DNA of 64,000 nucleotides. Origin: JBAZUK01 sp041661445. GTDB taxonomy: Bacteria; Chlamydiota; Chlamydiia; Chlamydiales; SM23-39. The stretch's first letter is position 1. Every line of letters begins with the position of its first letter. The notes beneath the pieces were generated by a model. It ran no database searches. It saw nothing but the letters and a program-made list of their open reading frames with translations, and had not been told where the DNA came from. Location of the stretch: NCBI GenBank assembly GCA_041661445.1, contig JBAZUK010000001.1, forward strand, positions 124,001 through 188,000. Direction: 5' to 3'. Below are positions 27,174 through 36,249 of the stretch, piece by piece. Position numbers and translations under genes: made by a program.

Positions 27174-28306
27174 TTGGCTTTTTTGAAAAAGAAAATATTG
27201 CAAGGCGTTTTTCTCATTTTCTTGAAAAAGAGAAAATAGAAAATAGTATTGAAATAATCAATGATCCGAAATCCAAAAAAGATATTTTTAATATTTGGGT
27301 TTCTAATGAAGATTTGTTTGCAAAAGCTGAGCAATATTATGAAGAGTTCAAACAGGATCCTGAAAATGTAAAATACGATTCTTTAATTATCGAACATGCA
27401 ATAAATGAACAGGATAAAAAAGATTCTGAATCAATAATTTCAGATCCTGCCATAATAAGAAAACAGCATCCTTTTAGAGTTACCCTTTTTTTTGTTTTTA
27501 TCTGTGTAGCTATATTTTTATTAGATTTATTTCAAAGTCAAAGCATTTTAAAAAAATATGATCTAAAAGATGAGATCATATTTAGCCCAGTCCAAAATGC
27601 TTTTTTATATGATGTTCCAAAGATTCGTTCGCAAATTGATGATGTAATAATTAGGTACGGATTAAAAACTCAAAAGGATTTGCAAGATCCTTCTCCGGCT
27701 GTAAAAGAAGAACTTCAAAAGATTGAAAAAGAACCTACTTGGATTGGATTTTATGAAATAATTTTGCAGAAACTCCAAAACCATAAAAATGAAATTAAAC
27801 CATTGCTTTTTGAGAAGATCTCTGAGGGTCAGGTTTGGAGGCTTTTTACACCAGTATTATTGCATGCCGGGTTTTTGCATATAATTTTCAATATGATCTG
27901 GTTTTGGTATTTGGGAAAGCAAATCGAGCCAAGACTTGGCGCGCTTAGATATCTTTTATTAATAATCATCGTGGCAATTGTGTCAAACACATTCCAATAC
28001 CTAATGGGGGGTCCATATTTTTTAGGATTGTCCGGAGTTATAACCGGAATGTTCGGATATGTTTTTATCAGACAAAAAATAGCTCCTTGGGAAGGTTACA
28101 CAATTCCTAATATTTTATTTTATTTTTTCGCTATTTATATTTTTATGCTGGCCTTGTTGGATTTATCCTCGTTCCTTTTTCAGATATTCAAACCAGAGCT
28201 AAATTTCAATCCTGGAATAGCGAACACAGCCCATATCGTAGGAGCTGTAACCGGCATGATTTTAGCAAAAATTCCCTTTTTTTCCTGGGGTAAGAATGAG
28301 CGATAA
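27164..28306 (+). CDS. Rhomboid family intramembrane serine protease
   Basis: Rhomboids cleave transmembrane substrates within the membrane. The 380 residues have a small soluble N-terminal domain (1-75, opening MRLIGFFEKENIARRFSHFL, similar in layout to the GlpG cytoplasmic domain), a first helix at about 105-125, a long loop, then the rhomboid core. Catalytic residues are present: S290 in GLSG and H357 in NTAHIVGAVTGM, with HIIFNMIWFWYLG in the helix before. It overlaps the preceding gene by 10 bases and rnz by 11, so the chain is translationally coupled. Confidence 0.93.
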   Translation: MRLIGFFEKENIARRFSHFLEKEKIENSIEIINDPKSKKDIFNIWVSNEDLFAKAEQYYEEFKQDPENVKYDSLIIEHAINEQDKKDSESIISDPAIIRKQHPFRVTLFFVFICVAIFLLDLFQSQSILKKYDLKDEIIFSPVQNAFLYDVPKIRSQIDDVIIRYGLKTQKDLQDPSPAVKEELQKIEKEPTWIGFYEIILQKLQNHKNEIKPLLFEKISEGQVWRLFTPVLLHAGFLHIIFNMIWFWYLGKQIEPRLGALRYLLLIIIVAIVSNTFQYLMGGPYFLGLSGVITGMFGYVFIRQKIAPWEGYTIPNILFYFFAIYIFMLALLDLSSFLFQIFKPELNFNPGIANTAHIVGAVTGMILAKIPFFSWGKNER

Positions 28307-29195
28307 AGATATCATTATTTTAGGATGTTCCGCCCAGCAGCCGACAAGAAAAAGAAATCATGGTGCCTATCTGGTCAGATGGAATGAAGAAGGGTTTTTA
28401 TTCGATCCTGGAGAGGGGACGCAAAGACAATTTATTTTTGCAAACATTGCCCCTACCTTTGTAAATCGAATTTTTGTTTCTCATTTTCATGGAGATCATT
28501 GTCTAGGGTTAGGTTCAATGCTTATGAGATTAAATCTAGACAAGGTAAAACATCCGATACACTGCTATTATCCAAAATCCCATCAGAAAAATTTCGATTA
28601 TCTTAGATACGGATGCGTCTATCATCAGACTATTAAAATAATAGAGCATCCAATAGATCACGAAGGGATAGTAGATGAAGATGATAAATTTACCATAGAA
28701 GCTAAATTTTTAAGTCACGGGATAGACAGCATTGCTTGGAGAGTAACGGAAAAGGACAGGATAAAATTTGACAAGAAAAAATTAGAAGAATCCAATATTA
28801 AGGGGCCTGATGTAAAAAAAATTGAAATGGATGGAAAAATTAATATAGGCGATAAAACCATATTGTTATCCGATGTTAGCTGGGTGAAAAAAGGGGATTC
28901 TGTGGTTGTTATTCTGGATAGCAAATATACTCCAAAAGCAATCGATATAGCCAAAAATGCCAAGGTATTGATCTGTGAATCGACTTTTTTAGAAGAACAT
29001 AAGGAGCTTGCATCACAATATATGCATATGACTGCAAAGGAAGCTGCTACAATTGCAAAAAAAGCAGATGTCAATATGCTTATTTTGACACATTTTTCAG
29101 CAAGATATTTAAATCTAAAAGATTTTGAAAATGAAGCAAAAACAGAATTTGAAAATGTTTTTATTGCTGAAGATTTTAAAAGGTTCAAATTTTAG
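28296..29195 (+). CDS. rnz: Ribonuclease Z
   Basis: RNase Z trims the 3' trailer of tRNA precursors, which is needed here because the tRNA gene in this window does not encode CCA. The 299 residues show the zinc-binding SHFHGDH (H63, H65, D67, H68) of the metallo-beta-lactamase fold, LLSDVSW in the middle, CESTFLEEH, and a C-terminal LILTHFSARY histidine motif. Length matches the family. It closes the overlapping chain beginning with lon. Confidence 0.95.
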   Translation: MSDKDIIILGCSAQQPTRKRNHGAYLVRWNEEGFLFDPGEGTQRQFIFANIAPTFVNRIFVSHFHGDHCLGLGSMLMRLNLDKVKHPIHCYYPKSHQKNFDYLRYGCVYHQTIKIIEHPIDHEGIVDEDDKFTIEAKFLSHGIDSIAWRVTEKDRIKFDKKKLEESNIKGPDVKKIEMDGKINIGDKTILLSDVSWVKKGDSVVVILDSKYTPKAIDIAKNAKVLICESTFLEEHKELASQYMHMTAKEAATIAKKADVNMLILTHFSARYLNLKDFENEAKTEFENVFIAEDFKRFKF

Positions 29196-29587
29196 ATATT
29201 AATCATTGAGAAGTTTTATTCTCTTATTAAAGAAAAAATTTCTTGTCTTATAAATGAATAGAAAAATCAAAAAATGATGGTCGGTTTTACGGAGAAACTA
29301 AGCTTTTTTTAGCCTAAAAACGGCAGCAGGCTTGATTGATTTTTTTTTGAAATTATGGAAGCTTTTTTAGTTATAAAAAATATGATTTATTTTTTTTGTC
29401 TAAAGGGTTTTTCATCACTTCAGTTGCTTAATTACGTCAAGATTCTCTAAATTGAATTTAGAAAAACTAATATTACTAATTATTTAAATTGTATTATTAA
29501 ATATAACAATAATACAATTTTTTTATTTATGATTGTTATTTATCAAATTTATTGATATTTTTTTTAAAAAAATTATGAGATTGTTCT
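29196..29587. other. Intergenic region after rnz
   Basis: About 390 AT-rich bases with no supported gene. It contains a hairpin terminator near its right end (29487-29525). Poly-T and poly-A runs are frequent. No tRNA or known small RNA could be recognised. Confidence 0.6.
29487..29525 (+). terminator. Hairpin terminator candidate
   Basis: Perfect 12-base arms AATTGTATTATT (29487-29498) and AATAATACAATT (29508-29519) flank a 9-base loop and are followed by a T run. The stem is almost entirely A-T and so thermodynamically weak, but it is perfect. It would end transcription from the lon-rnz chain. Confidence 0.45.
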
Positions 29588-30166
29588 ATGTTAAAAAACA
29601 AAAAATTTTTCTTCCTTATTTGTTCACTTATTTTCATTACCAAGGGATTTTCTATAGAATCTATTATTGATGAGCAAAATGAAGAAAAGAATTTTTCAAA
29701 ATCAAAAAAAATTAAAAATGAAAATACATATTTAGCTTTAGGCGCCGGATATTTTGGATTTCCCAGTTTAGAGTTGGGATATAGATCTCAAGTTGATCAT
29801 CGTGCTTTCAATACTTCATTACAGCTAGCTACATTTTTAAGCTTTTTTGAATTTATAAAAGCTGACATTACATTTTTGCATTTTCCAAACCCTAATTCAG
29901 ATAGTCAGATATATTATGGTGCTGGGTTTGGCGGGCTCGTAGGTTCAAATTTATTTAATAATTATGATAATCGGACGCAAGGTGCTGTTTTTCCAGAATT
30001 TGTTTTAGGTTATCAATATAAAAATGCATATAATAAAAAAAGATTCATTCAAGGACAATTGTGTTATCCTACGGTATTTATAGATAGCAAAGAAAATTTA
30101 CCTTTTAATATAATTTTTGGGCTATTTCTCCCTCAAGTTTCTATTTCATATGGATGGATGTTTTAG
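29588..30166 (+). CDS. Small exported protein, probable outer-membrane barrel
   Basis: A 192-residue protein with a signal peptide (KKFFFLICSLIFITKGFS). The mature part has alternating hydrophobic/hydrophilic strands rich in Gly and aromatic residues (YLALGAGYFGFPSLELGYRS, YYGAGFGGLVGSNLF) and ends in a strand closing with Phe (VSISYGWMF), the pattern recognised by the BAM complex. This supports an 8-stranded outer-membrane beta-barrel. I do not recognise a named family. It is flanked by long gene-free stretches, so it is probably monocistronic. Confidence 0.65.
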   Translation: MLKNKKFFFLICSLIFITKGFSIESIIDEQNEEKNFSKSKKIKNENTYLALGAGYFGFPSLELGYRSQVDHRAFNTSLQLATFLSFFEFIKADITFLHFPNPNSDSQIYYGAGFGGLVGSNLFNNYDNRTQGAVFPEFVLGYQYKNAYNKKRFIQGQLCYPTVFIDSKENLPFNIIFGLFLPQVSISYGWMF

Positions 30167-30584
30167 AAAACACCGTTTGCTAAGTATAGTCACTCATTTT
30201 TATGTTTTTGAGAGCATAGTATTTCTTATCAGAGCTTTAGATATCGAAAAGGGATGTTTCAGTTTTATCAATAAACCTAAATTCGGAAGAAATAGCTCTG
30301 CGAATTCGAAAAAAATCAATTTTTTATCTATGAAAAGTTGCAGTTTTAAATTTATTTTTGGTTCACTTTTTGGGTGAGAGATAAATATATGAATCTTCAT
30401 ATTAGGAATTAGACGAATATCGAATCCAACTGCCGGTTCAAGGATAAAGCTACCTTAGTAAAAAATGAATAGATAAAGTTAAAATTTTATTTAGACTTAT
30501 GCAGCAAGGTAATCTAGGTAATTAGAAGAGAAAAAGAATTTGTAAGTAATTCAAAAAAGTAAATTCTTTTTGTTATAATAGATA
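30167..30584. other. Gene-free stretch with a possible decayed reading frame
   Basis: About 420 bases with no confident gene. On the minus strand, 30200-30457 is open without a convincing start. It reads GSFILEPAVGFDIRLIPNMK, which looks barrel-like, before turning into unremarkable sequence. It may be a gene remnant, but chance cannot be ruled out. Confidence 0.4.
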
Positions 30585-32060
30585 TCACTCTGCTTCACTT
30601 TCAATAGTTGATTTTTCTAAATCATCTAATGGAGCGGAATCCCAAACAGGCTTTTTTGTTTTGATAAAAGATAAAACAGCGGCAAATAAATTTAAGGCAA
30701 ATGATATCGAGAAAACAATTCTCAGTCCTGTTATAAAGTTTGAAATGTCCAATTGATTCGCGTTTTCTGTCTTTGTATTAACAATTAGATCCTGAAGAAC
30801 GTTAAGATCAATGCTAGATGCTATTATTGCCATTGAAAGGGCAAAACTCAGCATCATGCCGCCGTTGTTTGTCATAATTCTGATGCCTGAGGCTATACCG
30901 CGTTTGTCTGCCGGTATCGAGCTCATTATTAAAGTGGAATTGGGAGAGAAGAACATTCCAGAACCTATGCCCATTATGGACATCCAGAACCCTAATTCAA
31001 AAAGAGTTGTTGTTTGGGAAATACTTATAAAACCAATTAAACCAAAAGCTGAGATCAATAATCCTAAAAAACTTAATATTCTTGTACCGTATTTATCAGA
31101 TATTACGCCGCAGATAGGGGATGAAATCATCATTGCAATAGCAAATGGAGTAAGCATTATTCCCGCCTGTATTGTGTCCATTCCCTTGATGATATGAAAA
31201 TAAAAAACCAAAAGAAAAGTTATTGCTCCTCTAGCAATGGCGTTTAAAAGGTTTGAGCTATAAGCAAATCCTAAGAGCTTATTTTTAATTAATTTTATCT
31301 CCATCATCGGGTAATCGCAGTTATTTTCAATCTTTATAAAAACATAGAATAAAATAATTGAACAGATTATTGATATTATGACAAAAGGGCTTAGCCATCC
31401 GAAGAAACCGCCTAATGAAAAACCGAATAAAAAAGATAATATTGCAATCGTGAAGACAAATGTTCCCAGATAGTCAATTTTTTTGATTTTTGATGGTATA
31501 TATATTTCTTTTAATTGCATAAAAGACCAAAGAGTTCCAAAAAAACCTATAAAAACATTTATATAAAAAATATTTCGCCAGCTGCTTTCAACTAATATTC
31601 CGCCGATTATTGGGCCAATGATAGATGCTATTCCAATGACCATAGAATTGATCCCAAGGGCTTTCCCAAGATTTTCTTTTCCAAAAGCATCTGCAACGAT
31701 AGCTGTATTCGTTCCTACCAATAATGCTCCTCCGACAGATTGAAGCATCCTATAAATCAGAAGTTGGTTTGCAGATTTTGATAAAGCGCAAAAAAGAGAG
31801 GCTAAGGTAAAGATGAAAAAGCCGCTAACGAATAAATTTTTTCTTCCGTAAATATCCGCTAATCTTCCAATGAAAGGAACTAATATTGTCAATGCCAGCA
31901 TGTATCCGATAAACATCCACATGATTATTGCAAGTGATGCATTTAAGTCTTTCATTATGCTAGGAAAAGCAACTATTAGGGTTCCGCCGCTTAACACTGA
32001 GAAAAAAACTCCTAAACTGGTGCAGGATAGAGCTATCCACTTATAATTTTTATTCATCAT
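30585..32060 (-). CDS. MFS multidrug exporter, EmrB/QacA type
   Basis: A proton-coupled exporter of the DHA2-like group of the major facilitator superfamily. The 491 residues have about 14 hydrophobic helices. The first half shows motif A-like GRLADIYGRKNLF, preceded by the WMFIGYMLALTILVPFIG helix, and antiporter motif C GIASIIGPIIGGIL. A second A-like motif, GVISDKYGTR, begins the other half. The C-terminal tail is short and acidic. Substrates cannot be predicted. No regulator or membrane-fusion partner is adjacent. Confidence 0.88.
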   Translation of the reverse strand: MMNKNYKWIALSCTSLGVFFSVLSGGTLIVAFPSIMKDLNASLAIIMWMFIGYMLALTILVPFIGRLADIYGRKNLFVSGFFIFTLASLFCALSKSANQLLIYRMLQSVGGALLVGTNTAIVADAFGKENLGKALGINSMVIGIASIIGPIIGGILVESSWRNIFYINVFIGFFGTLWSFMQLKEIYIPSKIKKIDYLGTFVFTIAILSFLFGFSLGGFFGWLSPFVIISIICSIILFYVFIKIENNCDYPMMEIKLIKNKLLGFAYSSNLLNAIARGAITFLLVFYFHIIKGMDTIQAGIMLTPFAIAMMISSPICGVISDKYGTRILSFLGLLISAFGLIGFISISQTTTLFELGFWMSIMGIGSGMFFSPNSTLIMSSIPADKRGIASGIRIMTNNGGMMLSFALSMAIIASSIDLNVLQDLIVNTKTENANQLDISNFITGLRIVFSISFALNLFAAVLSFIKTKKPVWDSAPLDDLEKSTIESEAE

Positions 32061-32243
32061 TTATTTATTCCAATAAAAAGATAGGTTGAATATAACATTT
32101 TATAATAAATTTATATTCTTATAAATGTTTTTCAATTCTTTCTTTTAAATTATTTATTACATAAAAGCAAAAAATATGAACAATATTTTCATGTCATTTT
32201 ACGTGATACTTTATTCCTAATTTTATGCTTTTGAGGTAGGAAA

Positions 32244-33719
32244 TTACAACAGATTACATCCATGCTTATAATTCTTGTGCTTGCAATCAAGGCTTGATTT
32301 AGCTATAGCTTGAGGATTTCCGCTTTGAGTAGCAAAATACATTGCAGTTAGACCATCATTATCTTTCATTGCAATCAAGTTTTGATTTAACTCATGAACT
32401 TTAGTTATAGCTTGAAGATTTCCGCCTTGAGCAGCTAAATGCATTGCAGTTAGACCGTCATTATTTTTCATTGAAATCAAGGCTGGATTTAACTCATGAA
32501 CTTTAGTTATAGCTTGAATATTTCTGCTTTGAGCAGCTAAATGCATTGCAGTTAGGTCGTCATTATCTTTCATTGCAATCAAGGCTGGATTTAACTCATG
32601 AACTTTAGCTATTGCTTGAGAATTTCCGCTACTAGCAGCGAAATGCATAGCAGTTTGACCAGCATCATCTTTCATTGAAATCAAAGCTGAATTTAACTCA
32701 TGAACTTTAGCTATTGCTTGAGGATTTCCGCTATTAGCAGCATAATGCATTGCAGTTCTACCCCATGTATCTTTCATTGAAATCAAGTTTGGATTTAACT
32801 CATGAACTTTAGCTATCGTATCAGGATTTCCTCTCCTAGCAGCTAAATGTATTGCAGTTTGGCCCCATTCATCTTTCATTGAAATCAAGTTTGGATTTAA
32901 CTCATGAACTTTAGCTATCGTATCAGGATTTCCACTACTAGCAGCTAGATGCATCGCAGTTTGACGGTAATTATCTTTCATTGCAATCAAGGCTGGATTT
33001 AACTCATGAACTTTAGCTATAGCTTGAGGATTTCCGCTACTAGCTGCAAAATGCATTGCAGTTTGACCGTCATCATCTTTCATTGAAATCAAGGCTGGAT
33101 TTAACTCATGAACTTTGGCTATAGCTTGAGGATTCCCGCTTTGAGCAGCGAAATGCATTGCAGTTTGACCGTCATTATCTTTCATTGCAATCAAGTTTTG
33201 ATTTAACTCATGAAGCATAGCTATAGCTTGAGGATTTCCGCTTCTAGCAGCAGAATGCATTGCAGTCCGACCCCATTCATCTTTCATTGCAATCAAGTTT
33301 TGATGTAACTCATGAAGCATAGCTATAGCTTGAGGATTTCCGCTTTGAGCAGCAAGGTTCATAGTATCATAATTTGGCAACAATTTTTTATCTTTTTCAA
33401 AAATTTTACTTATTTTTCCGACATCACCATAAAGAGCTGCAAAATCCAGTTCAGTTTTATTATCACTTCTTAATTTTGTGATTTTTAGTTTATTGTGATA
33501 GTAAAACATTTTTACCCATTCAGTATCTTTTTCTTCAAGTGCTTGCTCGAAGCTGTAGCCTTCTCTTAAATATTTTAGACATTTAGCAATATTCAATATA
33601 ATCTCTTGATCTAAACCTTTGGAAGATTCGGTACTATCGATGTTATTGCTAACAGCAAATGTTGCATATGTATATAGGCTCGGACAACTTGAAACTATCT
33701 TATTATTATAAACCGACAT
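32244..33719 (-). CDS. Ankyrin-repeat protein
   Basis: A 491-residue protein with no signal peptide. After a ~115-residue N-terminal region come eleven ankyrin repeats of exactly 34 residues, each like DNDGQTAMHFAAQSGNPQAI followed by AKVHELNPALISMK. Repeat units are nearly identical, and at DNA level they form a 102-base tandem array from about 32264 to 33370. The conserved HELN-P turn in every unit is unusual for ankyrins. A short Cys/Lys/His tail ends the protein. Ankyrin proteins are common host-directed effectors of intracellular bacteria; function here is inferred only from that. Confidence 0.92.
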   Translation of the reverse strand: MSVYNNKIVSSCPSLYTYATFAVSNNIDSTESSKGLDQEIILNIAKCLKYLREGYSFEQALEEKDTEWVKMFYYHNKLKITKLRSDNKTELDFAALYGDVGKISKIFEKDKKLLPNYDTMNLAAQSGNPQAIAMLHELHQNLIAMKDEWGRTAMHSAARSGNPQAIAMLHELNQNLIAMKDNDGQTAMHFAAQSGNPQAIAKVHELNPALISMKDDDGQTAMHFAASSGNPQAIAKVHELNPALIAMKDNYRQTAMHLAASSGNPDTIAKVHELNPNLISMKDEWGQTAIHLAARRGNPDTIAKVHELNPNLISMKDTWGRTAMHYAANSGNPQAIAKVHELNSALISMKDDAGQTAMHFAASSGNSQAIAKVHELNPALIAMKDNDDLTAMHLAAQSRNIQAITKVHELNPALISMKNNDGLTAMHLAAQGGNLQAITKVHELNQNLIAMKDNDGLTAMYFATQSGNPQAIAKSSLDCKHKNYKHGCNLL

Positions 33720-33855
33720 GACTTTCTTATGTTTATTTTATAAGGAATTATATAATAATTAATGTTATTTTGGAATTTTAATTTAGATGTTTTTTAAAAA
33801 TTGAAATATTATTTTACTTTGGGGAGGCAAGAACTTTCCAGGATAGTAAAAAAAA

Positions 33856-34599
33856 TTATTGCATTTGTCTTCTTATTTCGTTTGCACATATTGCAAAAGC
33901 AGAAGCTACATTTATTGAATTTTTAAAACCAAGCATTGGAATTTCTATCAAATAATCTAATTCTTTTAACATATTATCAGATATCCCATACTCTTCATTT
34001 CCTAAAACCAGAGTAAATTTTTTTGGGAAAATAAAATCATAAATACTTTCTGCTTTATCAGATGTGTCGATTCCGATAAAAGGTCTTGGAAGATCTTGAA
34101 AATTGAATTTCTGATAACAGGGGGTTAGCTGGTAAGATCCCATAGAAGTTTTTTGAACTTTTTCATTGTCAACAAATGGGGTTTTTTCTTCGAAATAGAT
34201 ACTGCCGAGTCTAAGGGCTTCCGTTGTTCTAATTATACTGCCTACATTATAAGCCGATCTTAATGAATCTAAATAAATTGCATTATCCAAAAAAGGCATT
34301 TGAATATTATTACCATCGATATTTCTTAAACTTGGAAGTAAGTTATGTTCTTTTAACGAGACATTGGCCAGCTTCAGATGAAAGTGATAACGATCGGAAA
34401 CGTCTTTAAGATTTTCTGAAACAAAAATATCTAAATTGAGCCATTTGCATAGCTGATTGTAATGTGTATAGAGGTGAGCGGTATATTGCTTCAAAAGTAT
34501 CTTTTCATGAATTACCCTTAGGGCTTCAGCGCATTTCTTGTGTCTTTGAGGGAGATCTAATTTTAGGAATTTTGATTTAGTAAAAGTTTTTTCATCCAT
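33856..34599 (-). CDS. SpoU/TrmH-family RNA 2'-O-methyltransferase
   Basis: A SPOUT-fold methyltransferase that methylates ribose 2'-OH groups in tRNA or rRNA. I set the start at the ATG at 34599 (MDEKTFTKSK, 247 residues), because it overlaps the stop of the ABC-F gene by 8 bases, indicating coupling. Family motifs: motif 1 RSAYNVGSIIRT, motif 2 LVLGNEEYGIS, motif 3 IPMLGFKNSINVASAFAI, which form the trefoil knot and bind S-adenosylmethionine. The N-terminal ~90 residues are helical and less conserved. The exact RNA site is not predictable. Confidence 0.9.
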   Translation of the reverse strand: MDEKTFTKSKFLKLDLPQRHKKCAEALRVIHEKILLKQYTAHLYTHYNQLCKWLNLDIFVSENLKDVSDRYHFHLKLANVSLKEHNLLPSLRNIDGNNIQMPFLDNAIYLDSLRSAYNVGSIIRTTEALRLGSIYFEEKTPFVDNEKVQKTSMGSYQLTPCYQKFNFQDLPRPFIGIDTSDKAESIYDFIFPKKFTLVLGNEEYGISDNMLKELDYLIEIPMLGFKNSINVASAFAICANEIRRQMQ

Positions 34600-36178
34600 T
34601 TGATTTTTTTGCAATATACTCATCATAGGTTCCCATAAAAAACACAACTTTATTTTTCTCGAAAGCGATAATCTTTGTGGCTACTTTTGAAATTAAATCT
34701 CTATCGTGTGATGAAAAAATAACAGTCCCTTTAAACTCTTCAAGTCCCCAGGCCAATGCGGAAACAGCTTCCAGATCCAGGTGATTGTTCGGCTCATCTA
34801 ATACTAAAGTATTAGGATTTGTAAGCATCAATGAAGCTAAGATTAGCCGTGCGGTTTCGCCGCCGGATAAGGTCTTAACTTCTTTAAAGGCATCATCTCC
34901 TGAAAAAAGAAGTTTTCCTAGAACGCTTCTTATTTCCTGATCGACAACATTTTCTTTTTTAGATTTCAGATAGTCAAATAAAGTAATTGATGATTTTTTA
35001 TCTATTAAATCTAAGTGATTCTGCGGAAAATATCCCGTCTGGACATTATGACCTATCTGGACAGTTCCCTTATCTGGCGGAATTGTGCCGGAAATCATTT
35101 TTAGAAGGGTTGTTTTTCCAAGGCCGTTATTACCGATTACAGCGATTTTATCATGTCTCATTACGTCATATGTAAAATTTTTAATAACTTCTTTATCATC
35201 GTATGATTTGGAAATATCGTCTAATTTAAATATAAGTTTTCCGGGAGTAACATCAGTCGGAACAAATCTTATATATGGTCTTGAAATATTTGATTTTCTT
35301 AGTTCCTGAGGCTGAATTTTTTCAACTTCTTTTATTCTGGATTTTACTTGACTTGCGCGTGTTCCTGATCTGAATTTTTGAATAAAATCATTGAGTTGGG
35401 CAATTTTTTTTTCTTTGTTCTTTGCTTCTTTTTCAGCGCTTTCTCTTAATTTTGTTTTAGTGAAAACCATGTCATCATAATTTCCCGGATACATAATTAT
35501 TGTGTCATAATCTATATCTGCAATATCTGTAGTGACAGAATTTAAAAAATACCTGTCATGGCTAATTACTATTAAAGTGCCATTATATTTATTAAGAAAA
35601 TTTTCAAGCCAGGTAATCGATTCCAAATCCAAGTGGTTGGTCGGTTCATCTAAAAGCAGCGCCTGAGGTTCACCAAAAAGAGCTTGGCATAAAAGCGTTC
35701 TAAATTGTTTATCAAGAGGGATTTCATGCATTTTCTTTTGAAGAAATTCTGCTTCTATTCCCATTCCGACAAGAAGATCTTCCGCTTCCGACTCAGCTCT
35801 ATAGCCATTTTCTTCAGCTATTATTTCTTCGATTTCAGCAAGTCTGATACCGCTTTCATCTGTCATTTCCTGTTCGTATAGTTCATCTCTTTCCTTAAAA
35901 GCTTCAAAGAGACGATTATTGCCGTAAATTACAGAATCAATGACTCTAAAATTTTTAAAATCTTCAATATTTTGTTTTAAAAAGCCGACTTTTTTTGGAC
36001 GAAAAACTTTCCCGAAATCAGGTTCATCCAATCCCATAATGATTTTTAGAAGAGTTGATTTTCCGCTTCCATTGGGCCCTGTAAGACCATATCTAGAGCC
36101 GTCATTAAAAGAAATTGTTACATTTTCAAATAATGTTCTTGGTCCGAATTTTTTACTAATAGATTCTAAAGTAATCAT
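34592..36178 (-). CDS. ABC-F family ATPase
   Basis: A cytoplasmic twin-cassette ATPase of the ABC-F class, which acts on the ribosome; no membrane segments. The 528 residues have two nucleotide-binding domains: Walker A GPNGSGKST at 34-42 and GNNGLGKTT near 355, each with LDEPTNHLDLES or LDEPNNHLDLEA, and a charged linker between. The second domain has a full LSGGETARL signature. The first has only IPLDKQFRTLLCQAL at that place, a degenerate signature like YbiT-type members. Chlamydia has an ABC-F gene next to xerC at the same position, as here (divergent, 71 bases apart). Confidence 0.93.
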   Translation of the reverse strand: MITLESISKKFGPRTLFENVTISFNDGSRYGLTGPNGSGKSTLLKIIMGLDEPDFGKVFRPKKVGFLKQNIEDFKNFRVIDSVIYGNNRLFEAFKERDELYEQEMTDESGIRLAEIEEIIAEENGYRAESEAEDLLVGMGIEAEFLQKKMHEIPLDKQFRTLLCQALFGEPQALLLDEPTNHLDLESITWLENFLNKYNGTLIVISHDRYFLNSVTTDIADIDYDTIIMYPGNYDDMVFTKTKLRESAEKEAKNKEKKIAQLNDFIQKFRSGTRASQVKSRIKEVEKIQPQELRKSNISRPYIRFVPTDVTPGKLIFKLDDISKSYDDKEVIKNFTYDVMRHDKIAVIGNNGLGKTTLLKMISGTIPPDKGTVQIGHNVQTGYFPQNHLDLIDKKSSITLFDYLKSKKENVVDQEIRSVLGKLLFSGDDAFKEVKTLSGGETARLILASLMLTNPNTLVLDEPNNHLDLEAVSALAWGLEEFKGTVIFSSHDRDLISKVATKIIAFEKNKVVFFMGTYDEYIAKKSNG

Positions 36179-36249
36179 TTTTATATGAATTTATTTTTTA
36201 ATGTAGTTTATTATAACTGAAAAGATATTGAAAAAACAATCATATATTT

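Noticed and set aside
32264..33370. CRISPR array suggested by the regular repeats
   Set aside because: The 102-base period is contiguous coding sequence of ankyrin repeats, without spacers. No CRISPR array was found anywhere in the window.
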